In this document: in pieces, positions 1-11,566 of the stretch
Numbering within the stretch: position 1 is the stretch's first letter
Layout: each line of letters begins with the position of its first letter
Origin: Congeria kusceri
Lineage: Eukaryota > Mollusca > Bivalvia > Myida > Dreissenidae
NCBI GenBank assembly: GCA_027627225.1
Contig: CM051027.1
Span: 87,094,451 to 87,158,450 of the forward strand
Reading direction: 5' to 3'
Length of the DNA: 64,000 nt
Notes under the pieces: generated by a model
Seen by the model: the letters and a program-made list of their open reading frames with translations, nothing else
The model's database searches: none
What the model was told of the DNA's origin: nothing
Made by a program: the position numbers and the translations under genes

Positions 1-478
1 GTGTGAAAGTTCAACAATGTGAACCTCAAAATAAGTGCTTATTAACAAATACTTTCTGTACATTCACAAATTGATTTTTTATTTGCACTGGAAACACAAT
101 GGCGATATTGTTTGGCAGTTATCTATCTAGTATATAATGTGTTCCTGATTTATTACTTGTTCCTTATTTTTGTATCATGTCTTTTCCAATATGCGTAGTA
201 ATTTTTGCTACGCTATCAGTGATGATGATCACTGTACAAGGCATTATGTTGTCTTTTTTGTTGTTGTTTGGGCATATCAGTATCGGGATATTCGAACCAA
301 ATACCAAGAAAACACAAAGCTCGTTTTAAAATACCACATACTAAACCGATATGTGACATCGAAGGCATTGCCGTGCAGTCAGTATATGCACATTACATAT
401 TCATTTGAAGCTGTATGCGTCCAATAAACAAGGAAGGAGATTACTGAAAGAACTTGAAATATTATGTAATTTAGCCGA
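1..478. other. non-coding, nothing recognised
   Basis: AT-rich sequence with only short, compositionally random open frames. I see no splice-framed exon, repeat or RNA gene here. Confidence 0.5.
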
Positions 479-538
479 AAACTGTCCATTATGTAAAATA
501 TCGGACGGTAGTCCGATATTTTACATAATGGACAGTTT
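479..538. repeat. perfect 28-bp hairpin palindrome
   Basis: Bases 479-506 are the exact reverse complement of 511-538, separated by a four-base GGTA loop. I checked all 28 pairs one by one, and pairing stops at 478/539. The arm starts AAACTGTCCATTATG. The stem is longer and more perfect than a usual microRNA precursor and the loop is very small. A tiny fold-back element or a template-switch palindrome is therefore more likely than a processed RNA. Confidence 0.85.
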
Positions 539-1143
539 GATGCTAATATGTTACTTCAAACATTGCCAAACCCATTTTAATTATGTAAGCAATATTCATA
601 AGTATGACTTGCTCAAACAAATATATATAATAATAATTAGAAAACCGTTACATTTATGATATAAAATTTCTTTTAAAAATCCTCTTTACTAAATCAGTAC
701 ACACAAAGCGAGTTCCACGTGTTTTTGGTGCACAATGTATATCCAGACTTTGCAAACTGCGAAATGTTCATTTAGGTAAAAACAAGTGATCAGTGAGGAT
801 GTTTGATTTCGAAGATTGGATATAAAGGATTTTTGCTAGTCGCAATGGAGGGAGTGACCTTTCAAATACCCTAACCAGAAATAATATGAAATGCAATATT
901 GTTTCTGGTTAGTGCAGTATGCACCAATAAAATTTCAATGCTCCAGTTTGGATATATATATTGGCTATTAATGGATTAGTGCATTAATGCAAGCAGCAAT
1001 GTATTATAAATCTGATCTGTGAACTTTTCCCTGAGTTTTAATATAAAAAAAAATACACGATACATTTTACAATTTTTACAATGAGTTTGTTAGTAACATA
1101 TAACTTTTTTTTTATAATAAAAGATGCTTGTCTATTCCAAATG
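539..1143. other. non-coding, one weak inverted repeat
   Basis: No gene is seen. An 11-bp inverted repeat (CTAACCAGAAA at 871-881 and its complement at 902-912) encloses 20 bases. Nothing else is recognised. Confidence 0.45.
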
Positions 1144-1620
1144 TACCATAAATTTTAATAGTAGACAGGTAGCCGTCCAATATCTGGCGTGTTAAGGTAA
1201 GATATTGGAGTGTAGTCGGCTAATGTACAACTCTTGCAAGCATAGGTTTTCTAAAAGTCGCAAGGAGACGCTTTTGATTCTGACGCCCTCTTCAGCACTC
1301 ATTCGCAATCATTTCAATATTTGGTGTGTTTCGGTACATATTGGCCTAGTCGCTAATGGATATCACGTACATAATATTTGAATGTATCATATAACGTTAA
1401 GCCTCTGAAAATTTTGGTATTTTCGTGTTTTTACATTAAATATTAGTATTATATCAGTGCTCAAATAGGCGCCAGAACCAACATCGTTTGCTTGCGACAC
1501 TGTGTGTTCAGATTACGTAAGCTAGCACGTACTGTCTAATATTTACCGACTTCACGCCAATATCTTACCAAAACACGCAAGATATTGGACGGCTACCCAT
1601 CTAATATTAAAATTACGGTA
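1144..1620. mobile_element. MITE with ~90-bp terminal inverted repeats
   Basis: The left end (TACCATAAATTTTAATAGTA, then GTAGCCGTCCAATATC) is matched in reverse complement at the right end (GATATTGGACGGCTACCCAT through AAAATTACGGTA), with similarity reaching about 90 bp inward. Each arm contains its own small palindrome: CCAATATCT and AGATATTGG around about 14 bases. No coding capacity remains, so this is a non-autonomous DNA transposon. The termini begin with TA, which may be a TA target duplication; the family is not identified. Confidence 0.75.
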
Positions 1621-3304
1621 CGCTGAGAACAATGGGATGACGTCACAGCAATGTTTTAAGTAAAAATTCATAATCACCCGTTCTTTTGACAAACGGAAAT
1701 ATGAATAGCTGCCAATAACATAACTAAATACACCAGATGTACTGCCCATACTCACTAAGTGACATGATTCAAGCCACCTGCTTTGTTTTATCGTTCCTGT
1801 TGATTTCTAAGCATCTTGATTTGATGAAATTTGTGTGAGTAATTGGTTGCTAATAATTCACGCAGGTTGAGTACGAAATACAACCTTAAGAGATGTTTTA
1901 ACGCGAATAATTATCATCGCACCAACCCACCGCTTTCCATACAATCAGTCATACATATGTACTTATTCTCTCTTTATAAGTTTAGAATATACATGTACTC
2001 GTATATCTGCATCTGTGCTAGGAATGAAAAGTAAAGTCAATATCAAAACACACTCATTGTATTTCAATATATTGGTCTAGGCAACACAAAATTGTTTTCA
2101 GATATTTTAACTTGTTATGATCAACTATTTTGTGTCAGAATGTTCACATGTTCAAAATGGCCTCTAATTTGTGTCAAACTTAATTGGTAACCATAGTGAA
2201 CGAAGGAGGAGTATTTGTGATACGCTACGCGAGACAACACAATATACCTTCTTGAAAATAGTGCCATCTAAACAGCAACCCATCATTACAATCTATATTA
2301 CTATTCTTTCTCTTATGTTTTAGCTCTACTGGATTTGTGACATTTTTAGAATGCAGATCATTTGGATTGTATGCTTCTAAGATATTGTGTATTTGTCTCA
2401 ACAAAACCAGCATAAATAATAAGTACAAATAAGTTGTCGAAGTGTTTATGTGGCTCTCCGTAACAACCCCTGATATTAGCGTAAAATATTAATACGATAT
2501 ATAAAGATTAAATCATCTTATTTGACCAAAATCTCGGAACAATCTCGGCATAGGTGTTAGAAAGTGTTTGATTACTTTGAATTATTTTGAATCTTACACG
2601 CTTTTAAAAGAACACACCCACATTTGCAAGAAAGCTTTAAACGTTATGTTGTAAGAAAGACGTGTGCTTCACAACAAGATAGTTTATAAGTACTTGATTG
2701 CTCTAAACATGATTTAATAAGTTAAACATTAAAAAATTTAATTGTTGTGTTTGTTACATAAATATTAAAATAGTGAGGTAAGTATAAAATATATCAGAAG
2801 GGCTTTGTCTGTTTAAAGAAATTAGTTCAGGATTTTAAAAAGCTAATTATGTAAGGATTTTTAGTGTCAAGAGTTCTGGTTGCAAGGATCCTATGTATAT
2901 TTGCGCTATTATACAAACAATTTTTTCTTGCACTTTTTTCGGCGTAGCTGTCTAAGATCACTTTTTTAGATTTCTTGCGATAATTATGCAGCGGGAACAT
3001 TGAATGCCAATATAATTGGGCAAATTTTCTATTTTTAGGGAATACCAGCTTACACAATGGTTTAATGTATACCAATAACTATTGTATACGTTTGAGGATT
3101 AAAAGTTACATAATTGTTTACATAAGCGGTTAAAATTAAGTTATAAAAATATCTTCGACATTCACTCTAGAACTGAACATAATTATGAAAATTTTTACTC
3201 ATTGTATGTCATGATCAGAATGTTACATTTATTCACATGATGAAATAACTATTTAGTTTAGCCTACATAGTCGGCGCGCTCTATAAATAGAAATTACAAT
3301 GCTA
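1621..3304. other. non-coding, nothing recognised
   Basis: AT-rich DNA with short random frames on both strands. No exon-like or repeat structure stood out. Confidence 0.45.
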
Positions 3305-3513
3305 CAATTCACGGGCACGACAGTCGGTCACAACGTACAATGTTGAGCTTGCGTCACGTCTGCCTGTCAATAGAGTTAAGGTTCTTTGTAACAAGCATAA
3401 TACATAAGCCAACACAAAAATTAGTAAACTTGATGGTGCTTGTATTTCCTATACTTTTATCATAGTGTAAAATATTATTGAACGCTGTGACCGACTGTCG
3501 TGTCCGTGAATTA
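3305..3513. mobile_element. short MITE with ~30-bp inverted termini
   Basis: AATTCACGGGCACGACAGTC at 3306 is matched in reverse complement by GACTGTCGTGTCCGTGAATT ending at about 3512. The next ten bases toward the inside also match (GGTCACAACGT against ACGCTGTGACC). The interior of about 150 bp is non-coding. The target duplication was not resolved. Confidence 0.7.
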
Positions 3514-5029
3514 ATTCTAGCGAGAACAACGCTCCAGCAGGAGAGTGAATCATTCTGAAAATAGCGCGTGGTAAAGCTATGTTAAAACACACGCTTCAAT
3601 TAGCGTCCGGAGAATCTTAAACCCGAGAATTTCTATAAATGGGGAATTTATATTTATGAACTTACTTGTGCACGTTAATTTATATTCGAATTGTGGTTGC
3701 GTTTTATTAAGAATTATTTATAACTGCACCTTTCTATCAACTTCTCCAGTAGATGTTATTCAAGTTATAAAAATGTTGAACATCTTTATATAACTAAAAT
3801 GTGGTGAAAGAAGTCTCTTTAGTACGGCGAAATGTTTTTCATGTTATTTTAACTTCATTTCAATAGCATTAATACACTATGTGCAATACTAAAGATACAT
3901 ACATTATATGATTTAAAATACCGGTAACTATGTACACTTGTCTGATCTATATATCTATAATAATTTTAATTCGTTCCTGCTATTATTTTCTGACAATGTT
4001 AATTTGTTAAATTTGCCTGACAAATTCATGTATCAATTATGTTTGCGTAAATTAGGCCTACTAGTATTTAGGATATTTATGTATCACTGGTGAAAACATG
4101 GGTCTGTATATGATTGGTTTATTCACGGTACAGATAATAAGGATTTAGTTTATCTCAAATTAATCTTGGGGCCGATCTGTTTTCTTATGGTGTCCGAGAA
4201 ACTCCTTTGTAGGGACCAAAAAATTTGGGGTCTGAGAAGTCTCCTTAGTAGGGACTAAAAATTCTGGGGTCCGAGAAGTCACGTAACCGATCATCTGGAC
4301 CTCTTGTATTTTATTTAGGGCAAAAACTGACATCCCAATATTAATTTCCACGCCGATTGTATTCTTTAAAGACATTTCTTGTTTACAGGTTGACAAAAAC
4401 ACACAAATTTTGGAATACCTTCAGGTATAACCGACTTTCCTGCAATTAGCAGAAACTATCTGGAACAAGGAATATATTTTTTGGCATGAAAAATGTCGGA
4501 ATATTTTGCAGTACTATTTTATTTTGCAATACCGTCGACTTTTCGTAGTAACATAGGTATTAGAAAAATATAAGTTTAATTCAGAGGTACTTTTAGTTCC
4601 AACAGCTTGTATAATACATACAAAGAAAAATAAAATTATATTAGATCTAGTAACGTGGGCTTTTCTCAATCCCCTTCAAACATATAATATTAATAAATAA
4701 CTATTGAACAACAACTTTATGTAATAACTGTCAATATCAATTGTTTGATTGTAAAAAATTTATGTAAATGCTCATAACACTTTCATTCAGTTATGAATGA
4801 ACGGAATTTTAATTCGGTGTGCATGCCAATTTATACTAACACTCCTTTCTGTGCAAGTCTTTGAAAACGCAAGTGTGTGATGACGATCGTTTAAACATGT
4901 TTGTTAATATATGTGTAACATTGGCAAATGTCTGTATGTATAAACTTCAAAGGTAACCAAGCATATGCTAATTTCTTCTTTAACCTAGCGTCATAATGTG
5001 ACACGTGTTTTCGAAATCTTTGAGTATAT
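3514..5029. other. non-coding, short tandem repeat inside
   Basis: No gene is recognised. At about 4190-4285 a diverged 38-39-bp unit (TCCGAGAA..AGGGACCAAAAA) is repeated 2-3 times, which accounts for a repetitive minus-strand reading frame there. Confidence 0.45.
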
Positions 5030-5100
5030 GTGCATATATATGTATATATATATATGTATATATATGTGTGTGTATGTATATACATATATATATTATTATT
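5030..5100. repeat. TA/TG microsatellite
   Basis: A run of (TATA/TATG)n followed by ATTATTATT just upstream of the LINE. It generates several overlapping low-complexity reading frames (Tyr/Ile/Cys) on both strands that are not genes. Confidence 0.85.
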
Positions 5101-5337
5101 TTGTTTTTGGTCTTGTCTGTTTGTTTTCTTTTTGTCTGTTTGCTTTATTTTTGTGTGTGTCAGTCTCATTGCTATTTTGGAATGTGGATTATTTTCCCCT
5201 TTTTATGCATGGGAAATACCTTATCAAACCATTTTCCAACAACTCGTAGCAAGATATTATGTTTCCTTATCATTTAAATAGGCAAGATTCATTACAACTT
5301 AAACTTGCCATAGTAAAATTACCCAAAGTAGATAACA

Positions 5338-8300
5338 ATGTGTGAAACAATCTGTTCTCTTAATGTCAGAGGTTTAAACAACTGTAATAAAAGGAAAAGT
5401 GTATTTAAATGGCTTGAAGAAAATAATTATACTGTGTGTTTACTTCAAGAAACACATGTCTGTGAACTAACAAAAATTAAATGGCAATCAGAATGGAGTG
5501 GAATAAGTTTTTATAGTGGGAAAAAATCAAATAGTGAAGGGTTAGGAATTTTAATTAAAAACAAGAATAATGTAAGCATAGGTGCTTTTAATGAATTAAT
5601 TACAGGCAGACTATGTACACTTGATGTTAATATCAATAACCAAGAAATAACTTTAATAAATATATATGGACCAAATAATGATGATAAATGTTTTTTTGAA
5701 CAACTTGAAATGCACCTGCTGCAAAATATGGAGAAAAACTATATAATAGGTGGTGATTTTAATACAATACTGAATCCAAAACTAGATAATAAAAAAAAAG
5801 GCAAAGAAAACACACATATAAGCAATAGAAATACAATAAACAACACGATTGATTCATGTAACTTGATTGACATATGGCGATCGCTTCACCCAGAACAAAA
5901 ACGTTTCACTTGGCACTCAAATGGAAAACCGGTAATATTTTGTACACTGGACTACTTCTTAATTTCTCAAAATATATGCAACATTATAAATATAGCCAAC
6001 ATAAAGCCAGGCTACAAAACGGACCACTCTTTAATTGAAATAGTTATTGATAACACAATTCAGGAAAAAGGACCTGGGTACTTTAAATTAAATAATACCA
6101 TGCTTTTGAATGAAGATTATCAAAATCAAATTAAACAGGAAATACAAACATTAGTAGACAACAATCAAAACTGTAACCCCAATACATTATGGGAACTGAT
6201 AAAAGGGACCATAAGAAATGTAAGTATAAAATTTTCAACAATGACTAAAAAAAGAAATAAGGAAAAGGAACAGAAAATCATTGAAAAAATAGAATCACTG
6301 GAAAATAAATTAAGTAAAGAAAACGACAATGACGAAACAATTATAAAATTAATAAAAGAAACAAAAGCAGAACATGATAAAATTATAGAAGAGAAAATAA
6401 ACGGTATGCTATTACGAGCAAGAGCTATCCACATTGAACATAATGAAAAAAATTCCAAATACTTTGCAAATCTTGAAAAAAGACATTACGAAAGTAAAAC
6501 CATCCATAAGTTAAAAATAAATAACATAGAAATCACAGACTTCAAAACTATAATACATGAACAGAGAAATTTTTACTCAAACCTCTATAGTAAGAAAACT
6601 TACTTTGATAAAAATAAGTTAAACACTACAAAATTTTTTGATTTAAATATAAAAAAGCTCACAGAAACCGAGAAACAATCACGCGAAGGCTTGCTTACAG
6701 AGTATGAATGCCTAAATGCTTTAAAAGAGATGGATAATAATAAAAGCCCAGGTTCAGACGGTTTGTCAGCGGAATTTTACAAAGTATTTTGGAATGTTAT
6801 TAAAACGCACTACCTAAACTCTATTAACTATTCATTTTTAAATGGACACTTAACTCAACTTCAAAAACAAAGTATTCTTACACTGATTCCAAAACCAGGA
6901 AAAAACCTAGAAACACTAAACAACTGGAGACCTTTAAGTTTATTAAATATTGATTACAAAATAGCAACCAAAACAATAGCAAACAGAATGAAAAAAGTAA
7001 TTTTGTCCATAGTTGAATCAAGGCAAACTGGATTCATACAAGGCAGATATATAGGAGAAAATGTAAGGACAATATTTGAAACTATACATTATCTTAATAA
7101 TAATAACAAACCAGGCTTGCTCTTCTTTGCAGATTATGAAAAAGCATTTGATAGTTTAGATCATGACTTTATGCTACATTGCCTTACACAATTTAATTTT
7201 GGACCAGAACTTATACAATGGATTAAATTATTCTACACTGACATATGCACTATAATTATAAATAATGGGCATCTTTCTGAACCAATCTCTATACAACGAG
7301 GCGTAAAACAAGGTTGCCCCTTGTCAACCACACTTTTCATACTAAGTATAGAAATATTGTCAAACTTTATTGAAAAAAATGATGATATTAAAGGAATAAA
7401 AATAAACAAACACGAAATAAAACAAACACTTTTTGCAGACGATACAACATATTTTATAGATGGAACGCTTAATTCGTTCTCTGCATTGATAGATGCCATT
7501 CAAGATTTCAGTGAAATATCTGGTCTTAAATTAAACATGCAAAAATCAACAGTAATGCGAGTTGGCTCATTTAAAGCTACGCAAACTATATTCAACAAAT
7601 ACAAACACTTTTTTTGGACCTCTGACGAAGCCAAAACGCTTGGCTTTTACTTTACAAATGATGAAAATCTCGATATAGCAAAAAACATTCAACCAAAACT
7701 ACAAGACTTCACAAATTGCTTAAAACAGTGGCAACACAGAAAATTAACACTTCTTGGAAAAGTTACAGTAGTTAAGACATTTGCCTTACCGAAGATTATG
7801 TATGCATTGTCAATGCTCCCCACCCCCAAAATTGATACAATACAAACAATTGTCAAATCAGTATTTCAATTTGTGTGCAATGGGAAGCCTGAAAAAATTA
7901 AAAGAATAACTCTTGTTAAACCAATAGAACAGGGTGGACTTAAACTCGCAGATATTACTGATTTTATTCATGCAAATAAGGCCAGTTGGGTTAAAAGACT
8001 AACAGACATAAACAACAAAGGACAGTGGAAAATTTTCTACCAGAAAGAGCTCAATAAATATGGTGGACACTTTGTTTTCGAATGTCCACTTAATGAAAAG
8101 CATGTTGTTTCTAACTTTAAAAATGAATTCCTCAAAGATATTCTTTTATCGTGGAATAAAGTTAAATCTAATGAAAAAGCAGGACAGATAAATAAAACGA
8201 TTATATGGAATAACTCAATAATACAACTAAATAATCAACATACCTTTTTTTACCCAAATTGGTTTAATAGGGGCATTAAATTTCTAGAACATCTATTTGA

Positions 8301-8430
8301 CTTCAGGACAAAATCATATTATACATTTGCAGCATTTAAAAACATGTATGATATACCTACAAGCGATTATCTTAAATATTACACACTGATTAATAGTATA
8401 CCAGACACTTGCAAAAAAACAACTATCTGA
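5338..8430 (+). CDS. LINE endonuclease/reverse transcriptase (interrupted)
   Basis: This frame encodes the target-primed reverse transcription enzyme of the element (1030 aa in this frame). Residues 1 to about 230 form an exonuclease-endonuclease-phosphatase (APE-type) domain: N9 in LNVRG, E38 in LLQETH, the GGDFN block, the DYFLIS block, and a terminal TDHS in place of the common SDHS. Residues of about 460-800 are the reverse transcriptase: NKSPGSDGL, LIPKPGK, NWRPLSLLN, FADYEKAFDSL, GVKQGCPLS and the catalytic FADD. The frame stops at a TGA (8428-8430) just after an A7 run (8413-8419). A second frame carries the rest of the protein, so this is a natural protein cut by a one-base slip. Start: the ATG at 5338 sits immediately ahead of the endonuclease motif. 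An autonomous L1/Tx1-type lineage is the best fit. Confidence 0.85.
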   Translation: MCETICSLNVRGLNNCNKRKSVFKWLEENNYTVCLLQETHVCELTKIKWQSEWSGISFYSGKKSNSEGLGILIKNKNNVSIGAFNELITGRLCTLDVNINNQEITLINIYGPNNDDKCFFEQLEMHLLQNMEKNYIIGGDFNTILNPKLDNKKKGKENTHISNRNTINNTIDSCNLIDIWRSLHPEQKRFTWHSNGKPVIFCTLDYFLISQNICNIINIANIKPGYKTDHSLIEIVIDNTIQEKGPGYFKLNNTMLLNEDYQNQIKQEIQTLVDNNQNCNPNTLWELIKGTIRNVSIKFSTMTKKRNKEKEQKIIEKIESLENKLSKENDNDETIIKLIKETKAEHDKIIEEKINGMLLRARAIHIEHNEKNSKYFANLEKRHYESKTIHKLKINNIEITDFKTIIHEQRNFYSNLYSKKTYFDKNKLNTTKFFDLNIKKLTETEKQSREGLLTEYECLNALKEMDNNKSPGSDGLSAEFYKVFWNVIKTHYLNSINYSFLNGHLTQLQKQSILTLIPKPGKNLETLNNWRPLSLLNIDYKIATKTIANRMKKVILSIVESRQTGFIQGRYIGENVRTIFETIHYLNNNNKPGLLFFADYEKAFDSLDHDFMLHCLTQFNFGPELIQWIKLFYTDICTIIINNGHLSEPISIQRGVKQGCPLSTTLFILSIEILSNFIEKNDDIKGIKINKHEIKQTLFADDTTYFIDGTLNSFSALIDAIQDFSEISGLKLNMQKSTVMRVGSFKATQTIFNKYKHFFWTSDEAKTLGFYFTNDENLDIAKNIQPKLQDFTNCLKQWQHRKLTLLGKVTVVKTFALPKIMYALSMLPTPKIDTIQTIVKSVFQFVCNGKPEKIKRITLVKPIEQGGLKLADITDFIHANKASWVKRLTDINNKGQWKIFYQKELNKYGGHFVFECPLNEKHVVSNFKNEFLKDILLSWNKVKSNEKAGQINKTIIWNNSIIQLNNQHTFFYPNWFNRGIKFLEHLFDFRTKSYYTFAAFKNMYDIPTSDYLKYYTLINSIPDTCKKTTI

Positions 8431-9106
8431 AACAGACTTTTTTAATTTTAGCAACAGTACATTACTTGAAAAAGTGCATAAAACAAACACGGTGTGTAAA
8501 TATTTATATAATCTTCAACAACCTTTTAATGACGTTAAAACCAAACAGCAACAGAAATGGGAAATTATAATGACTTCCTATAATCAAAGTATTGACTGGA
8601 AAAACACATATTTAATACCATTTAAAGCCACCATAGATAATAATATACGCAACTTTCAGTATAAGATCCTACATTGTATATTACCCACTAATGCATACCT
8701 GTATAAATGTAAGCTAGCAGCTTCTAACCTTTGTACATTTTGTGCAAGTTATAAAGAAACTATTACACATGTTTTATTTGAATGTAATATTGTACAACCC
8801 ATCTGGCGGGACCTCACAATTTATTTAAGCAGTAAAGAATTACACATTGATCTTAATGTAAAAGATATTATCCTTGGAACACAAAAAGGTGGCGCTAATA
8901 TTTCAGTTATAAACTATATACTCATTCTGATGAAGTCATACATATTCAGCGTTAAATCAAGAGCCGAAAATCCAAATATCGAGACTTTCAAAAACGCTCT
9001 CAGAATGAAAATACATTTAGAAGAGCAGATCGCTTTTGAAAAAAATAAAACTGATCTGCATTTTAAAAAATGGCAAAAGTTTGCACAGCCTAATACTTTG
9101 AAGTGA
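8411..9106 (+). pseudogene. LINE ORF C-terminal part, +1 frame after A7 slip
   Basis: This frame opens at the same A7 run where the upstream frame ends and is uninterrupted to the TGA at 9104-9106, adding about 230 residues. Near its middle lies CTFCASYKETITHVLFEC, a Cys-x2-Cys-x8-His-x4-Cys cluster. It corresponds to the zinc-binding element found after the reverse transcriptase in many L1/Tx1-like proteins. An ATG at 8474 is not needed for translation. The continuity shows that the break is one recent indel rather than general decay. It could also be an assembly error in a homopolymer. Confidence 0.8.
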
Positions 9107-9530
9107 ATCTTGCCTATTCTGTCTTTTTCCCCCCTCTTTTCATAGGATTGTTATTTTCTTTTTTTTCTTTATTATCCTTTTTTCCCCATACCTTAGGGAA
9201 GCTGTTGTGTATTTGTGCCAACACATGTGCCTTCCCATAGCAGTCTCCCAGTTTTTGAAAACAGTCACCTCATGTCTATTAAAGGAACACCTTGACTTTT
9301 TACTACCCTCTTTCCTTTTTAGTGTTTTTTTTTTTGTATATCACTTTTTATATCCAGCATCTTCTCAAAACTAAAAATTGAAATGAATATAACTTGTACT
9401 CCTATATATTAACATTGTGTAATGGAGATGTATGTATAACTTGTACTTTTATATATTAACATTGTGCAATGGAGATGTATGAGATGTATGTTGAAAAATG
9501 AATAACAAAAAAGAAAAGAAAAAAAAAGAG

Positions 9531-10040
9531 TCTTTCCCCAAATGTCAGTAAATGCTAGAAAAACAGAGAACCCTGAAAATGTATAGGCTCTTACTAGCAT
9601 ACGATGTGTTTTGACACGTTAAATAATTTGAATGTTAACATATTCGTATGTGGGTTTCAGAGATTTTTAGGAATGCTAATCTACTGTGTTTAAGTCTTTA
9701 TTGCATCTGGAAATAGTGACATAATACTTTCAATGGTCGTTATATCCAATAATGCTTTTATTTATGGGGAATGCAAAAGTTAATTTAATAGAAAAGGCAG
9801 TCTGCATTGTAAATATTCAGCTTTAATGCAGGTGTAATATTGGACATTTATATTATTTGTCAAGATTTTCTCGCTTTATTGATTAAAACAACGCCAATTT
9901 CACTAGAAATATTTGAACTAGGTTATGTTACTAGTGTTATGTAGACATGGCAGCATCATAAAGAAACATTCTGTGGATTGGCGTTGCATGAAATTTAGTA
10001 AGTACTTCATTGCTGCAATATATACTTATATTCGAAATAT
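9531..10040. other. non-coding, nothing recognised
   Basis: Flanking DNA between the LINE tail and a TIR element. No gene or repeat is recognised. Confidence 0.45.
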
Positions 10041-11566
10041 AAGGCCGAACATAAAATATTGTTTGTTTCCCCTCCCGCGACCCATGCTAATAAAGGGTGG
10101 GTCTGTAGGTCGGAAAAATATTTTATTTTTATACACAATAAGCCATTTTCATTCATGTTTTCCTTATGTTCGAAATGTAACGTTATAGGATAAATTCTTA
10201 ATATTTTCGTTGTAGTAGATTAATAACGTTCTGCTTATTTACGTAATACTATGTTCTAATTACCTTACAATAATTTATCAACATTGAACAAACAAAAACA
10301 TACGTTAAAAACAAGAGCGTTAATAATAAAAACCTGTTAAAACTAAGGAGAATAGCGTGACGTTGCAATTTGCCGGGCATCCAAAACAGAACGCTGTTAG
10401 CAACAGCCATAGCAACCGTGATTGTCAAACTACGGCTAGCAGTTTGTAGCTGAAAAGCATGTTACACGCTTAGCACGTGGATAGTGTTTGAAAGCATCAA
10501 TCTGTAATACTGTATCTGAACAACGCAAATGCTAGAGAATAAATGAATTAGCATTTTATGGAAATATAAACAAATAGGACTTTGTTCATTAATAAAAAGA
10601 AAGCAACAGAACATTTTTGATAAATTAAAATAAAAAGAAAAGGCGTTGAAGTTTATTTACTTTCATTTTTTATAAGGACTTTAGTTCCGCTAACTTTCAT
10701 TCAAATGTTGCCTCAGCCAAAGCTATTGCATAATTCTAATCCGTGTGCATTGATGAGTTTGAATAACACTTTCGTTAATTATTACTAGATCTAGTAATTG
10801 TATTTTTTTATAAACAAAATAAGACGTTTGACGCGATCAGTTTGTCGAGTTACATGACGTCGTAATTCATATTCTTAGTAAACGGTTCCTTTCACCAAAA
10901 TTCATCAAAATTATTATATTTATTTATAATTATTTATTTATTTACTATTTTAATTTGTAGTAATTTATTACAAACGCGGCTATTAGAAACACGCATATCT
11001 ATAACAAAACACATACCTAATGAAAATGTGTTACAAATGACTTGCACCTTAACCAATTAAAATTAGAATGAGGGCGTGCTAAACTTTCTAACGACGACGT
11101 TCATTTGCATGTTGGTAATTTTATGCGTTCTCATTGGTTGACTGTTTGGCTCTTGTTAAGCTGACTCATCGTGCGTGAAGATTTTATCGATAATGGACAC
11201 TTGGTGGATAAAGGCGAGTTTGTTAATTGCCGGTGGGCGTTCTTTGTCTTTAAAAAACAACAACATGCAAATGTGAGGGGAAATGGTTGCGCCCTAGAAT
11301 CTGACACTGAATGTTATGGCGTCCTTTTCGTAAAAGCACGAATTACGCGTTACCGAGAACTGTCCGTTTAAAATCATTTTATAAGCGTATTTTGAAAGTA
11401 AGATTTGTACACGCTATTGGATTCTTTTTAAGGATTCGCACCCCGCATTCTCACACACAAATAAAATAAAATATTGTTTTCTTTGGTCTATAAATTTTTT
11501 TGGGTCGCGGCGGTTTTACTGGGTCGGTCGCGGGAGGGGAAACAAACAATATTTTATATTAGGCCT
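10041..11566. mobile_element. ~1.5-kb element with long inverted termini
   Basis: The left terminus AGGCCGAACATAAAATATTG continues with TTTGTTTCCCCTCCCGCGAC. The right end repeats this in reverse complement (GTCGCGGGAGGGGAAACAAA, then CAATATTTTATATTAGGCCT), giving an inverted repeat of about 45 bp. The interior holds no convincing transposase; a 66-codon frame at 11171 resembles nothing I know. A related fragment may be present near 15150-15200 (AAAATATGGGTCGCG). It is probably a non-autonomous DNA transposon. Confidence 0.65.

Larger units (their letters stand above)
5101..9530 (+). mobile_element. L1/Tx1-like non-LTR retrotransposon
   Basis: One long endonuclease-reverse transcriptase frame is followed by a 3' UTR of about 420 bp and an A-rich tail. 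The tail (GAATAACAAAAAAGAAAAG) follows two tandem copies of a segment of about 60 bp (TATATTAACATTGTG..ATGGAGATGTATG) at 9400-9490. No ORF1 is visible between the TA microsatellite and the ATG at 5338. The copy is therefore either 5'-truncated or from a lineage without a recognisable ORF1. The 5' boundary is an estimate. I found no convincing target-site duplication flanking the tail. Confidence 0.75.

Noticed and set aside
4891..5281. Four overlapping reading frames of 80-92 codons on both strands
   Set aside because: They are produced by the TA/TG microsatellite; the proteins are Tyr/Ile/Cys runs without family features.
5101..9530. Microsatellite-targeted insertion of the LINE
   Set aside because: TA repeats occur only on the 5' side and no duplication of them is seen after the A-rich tail.
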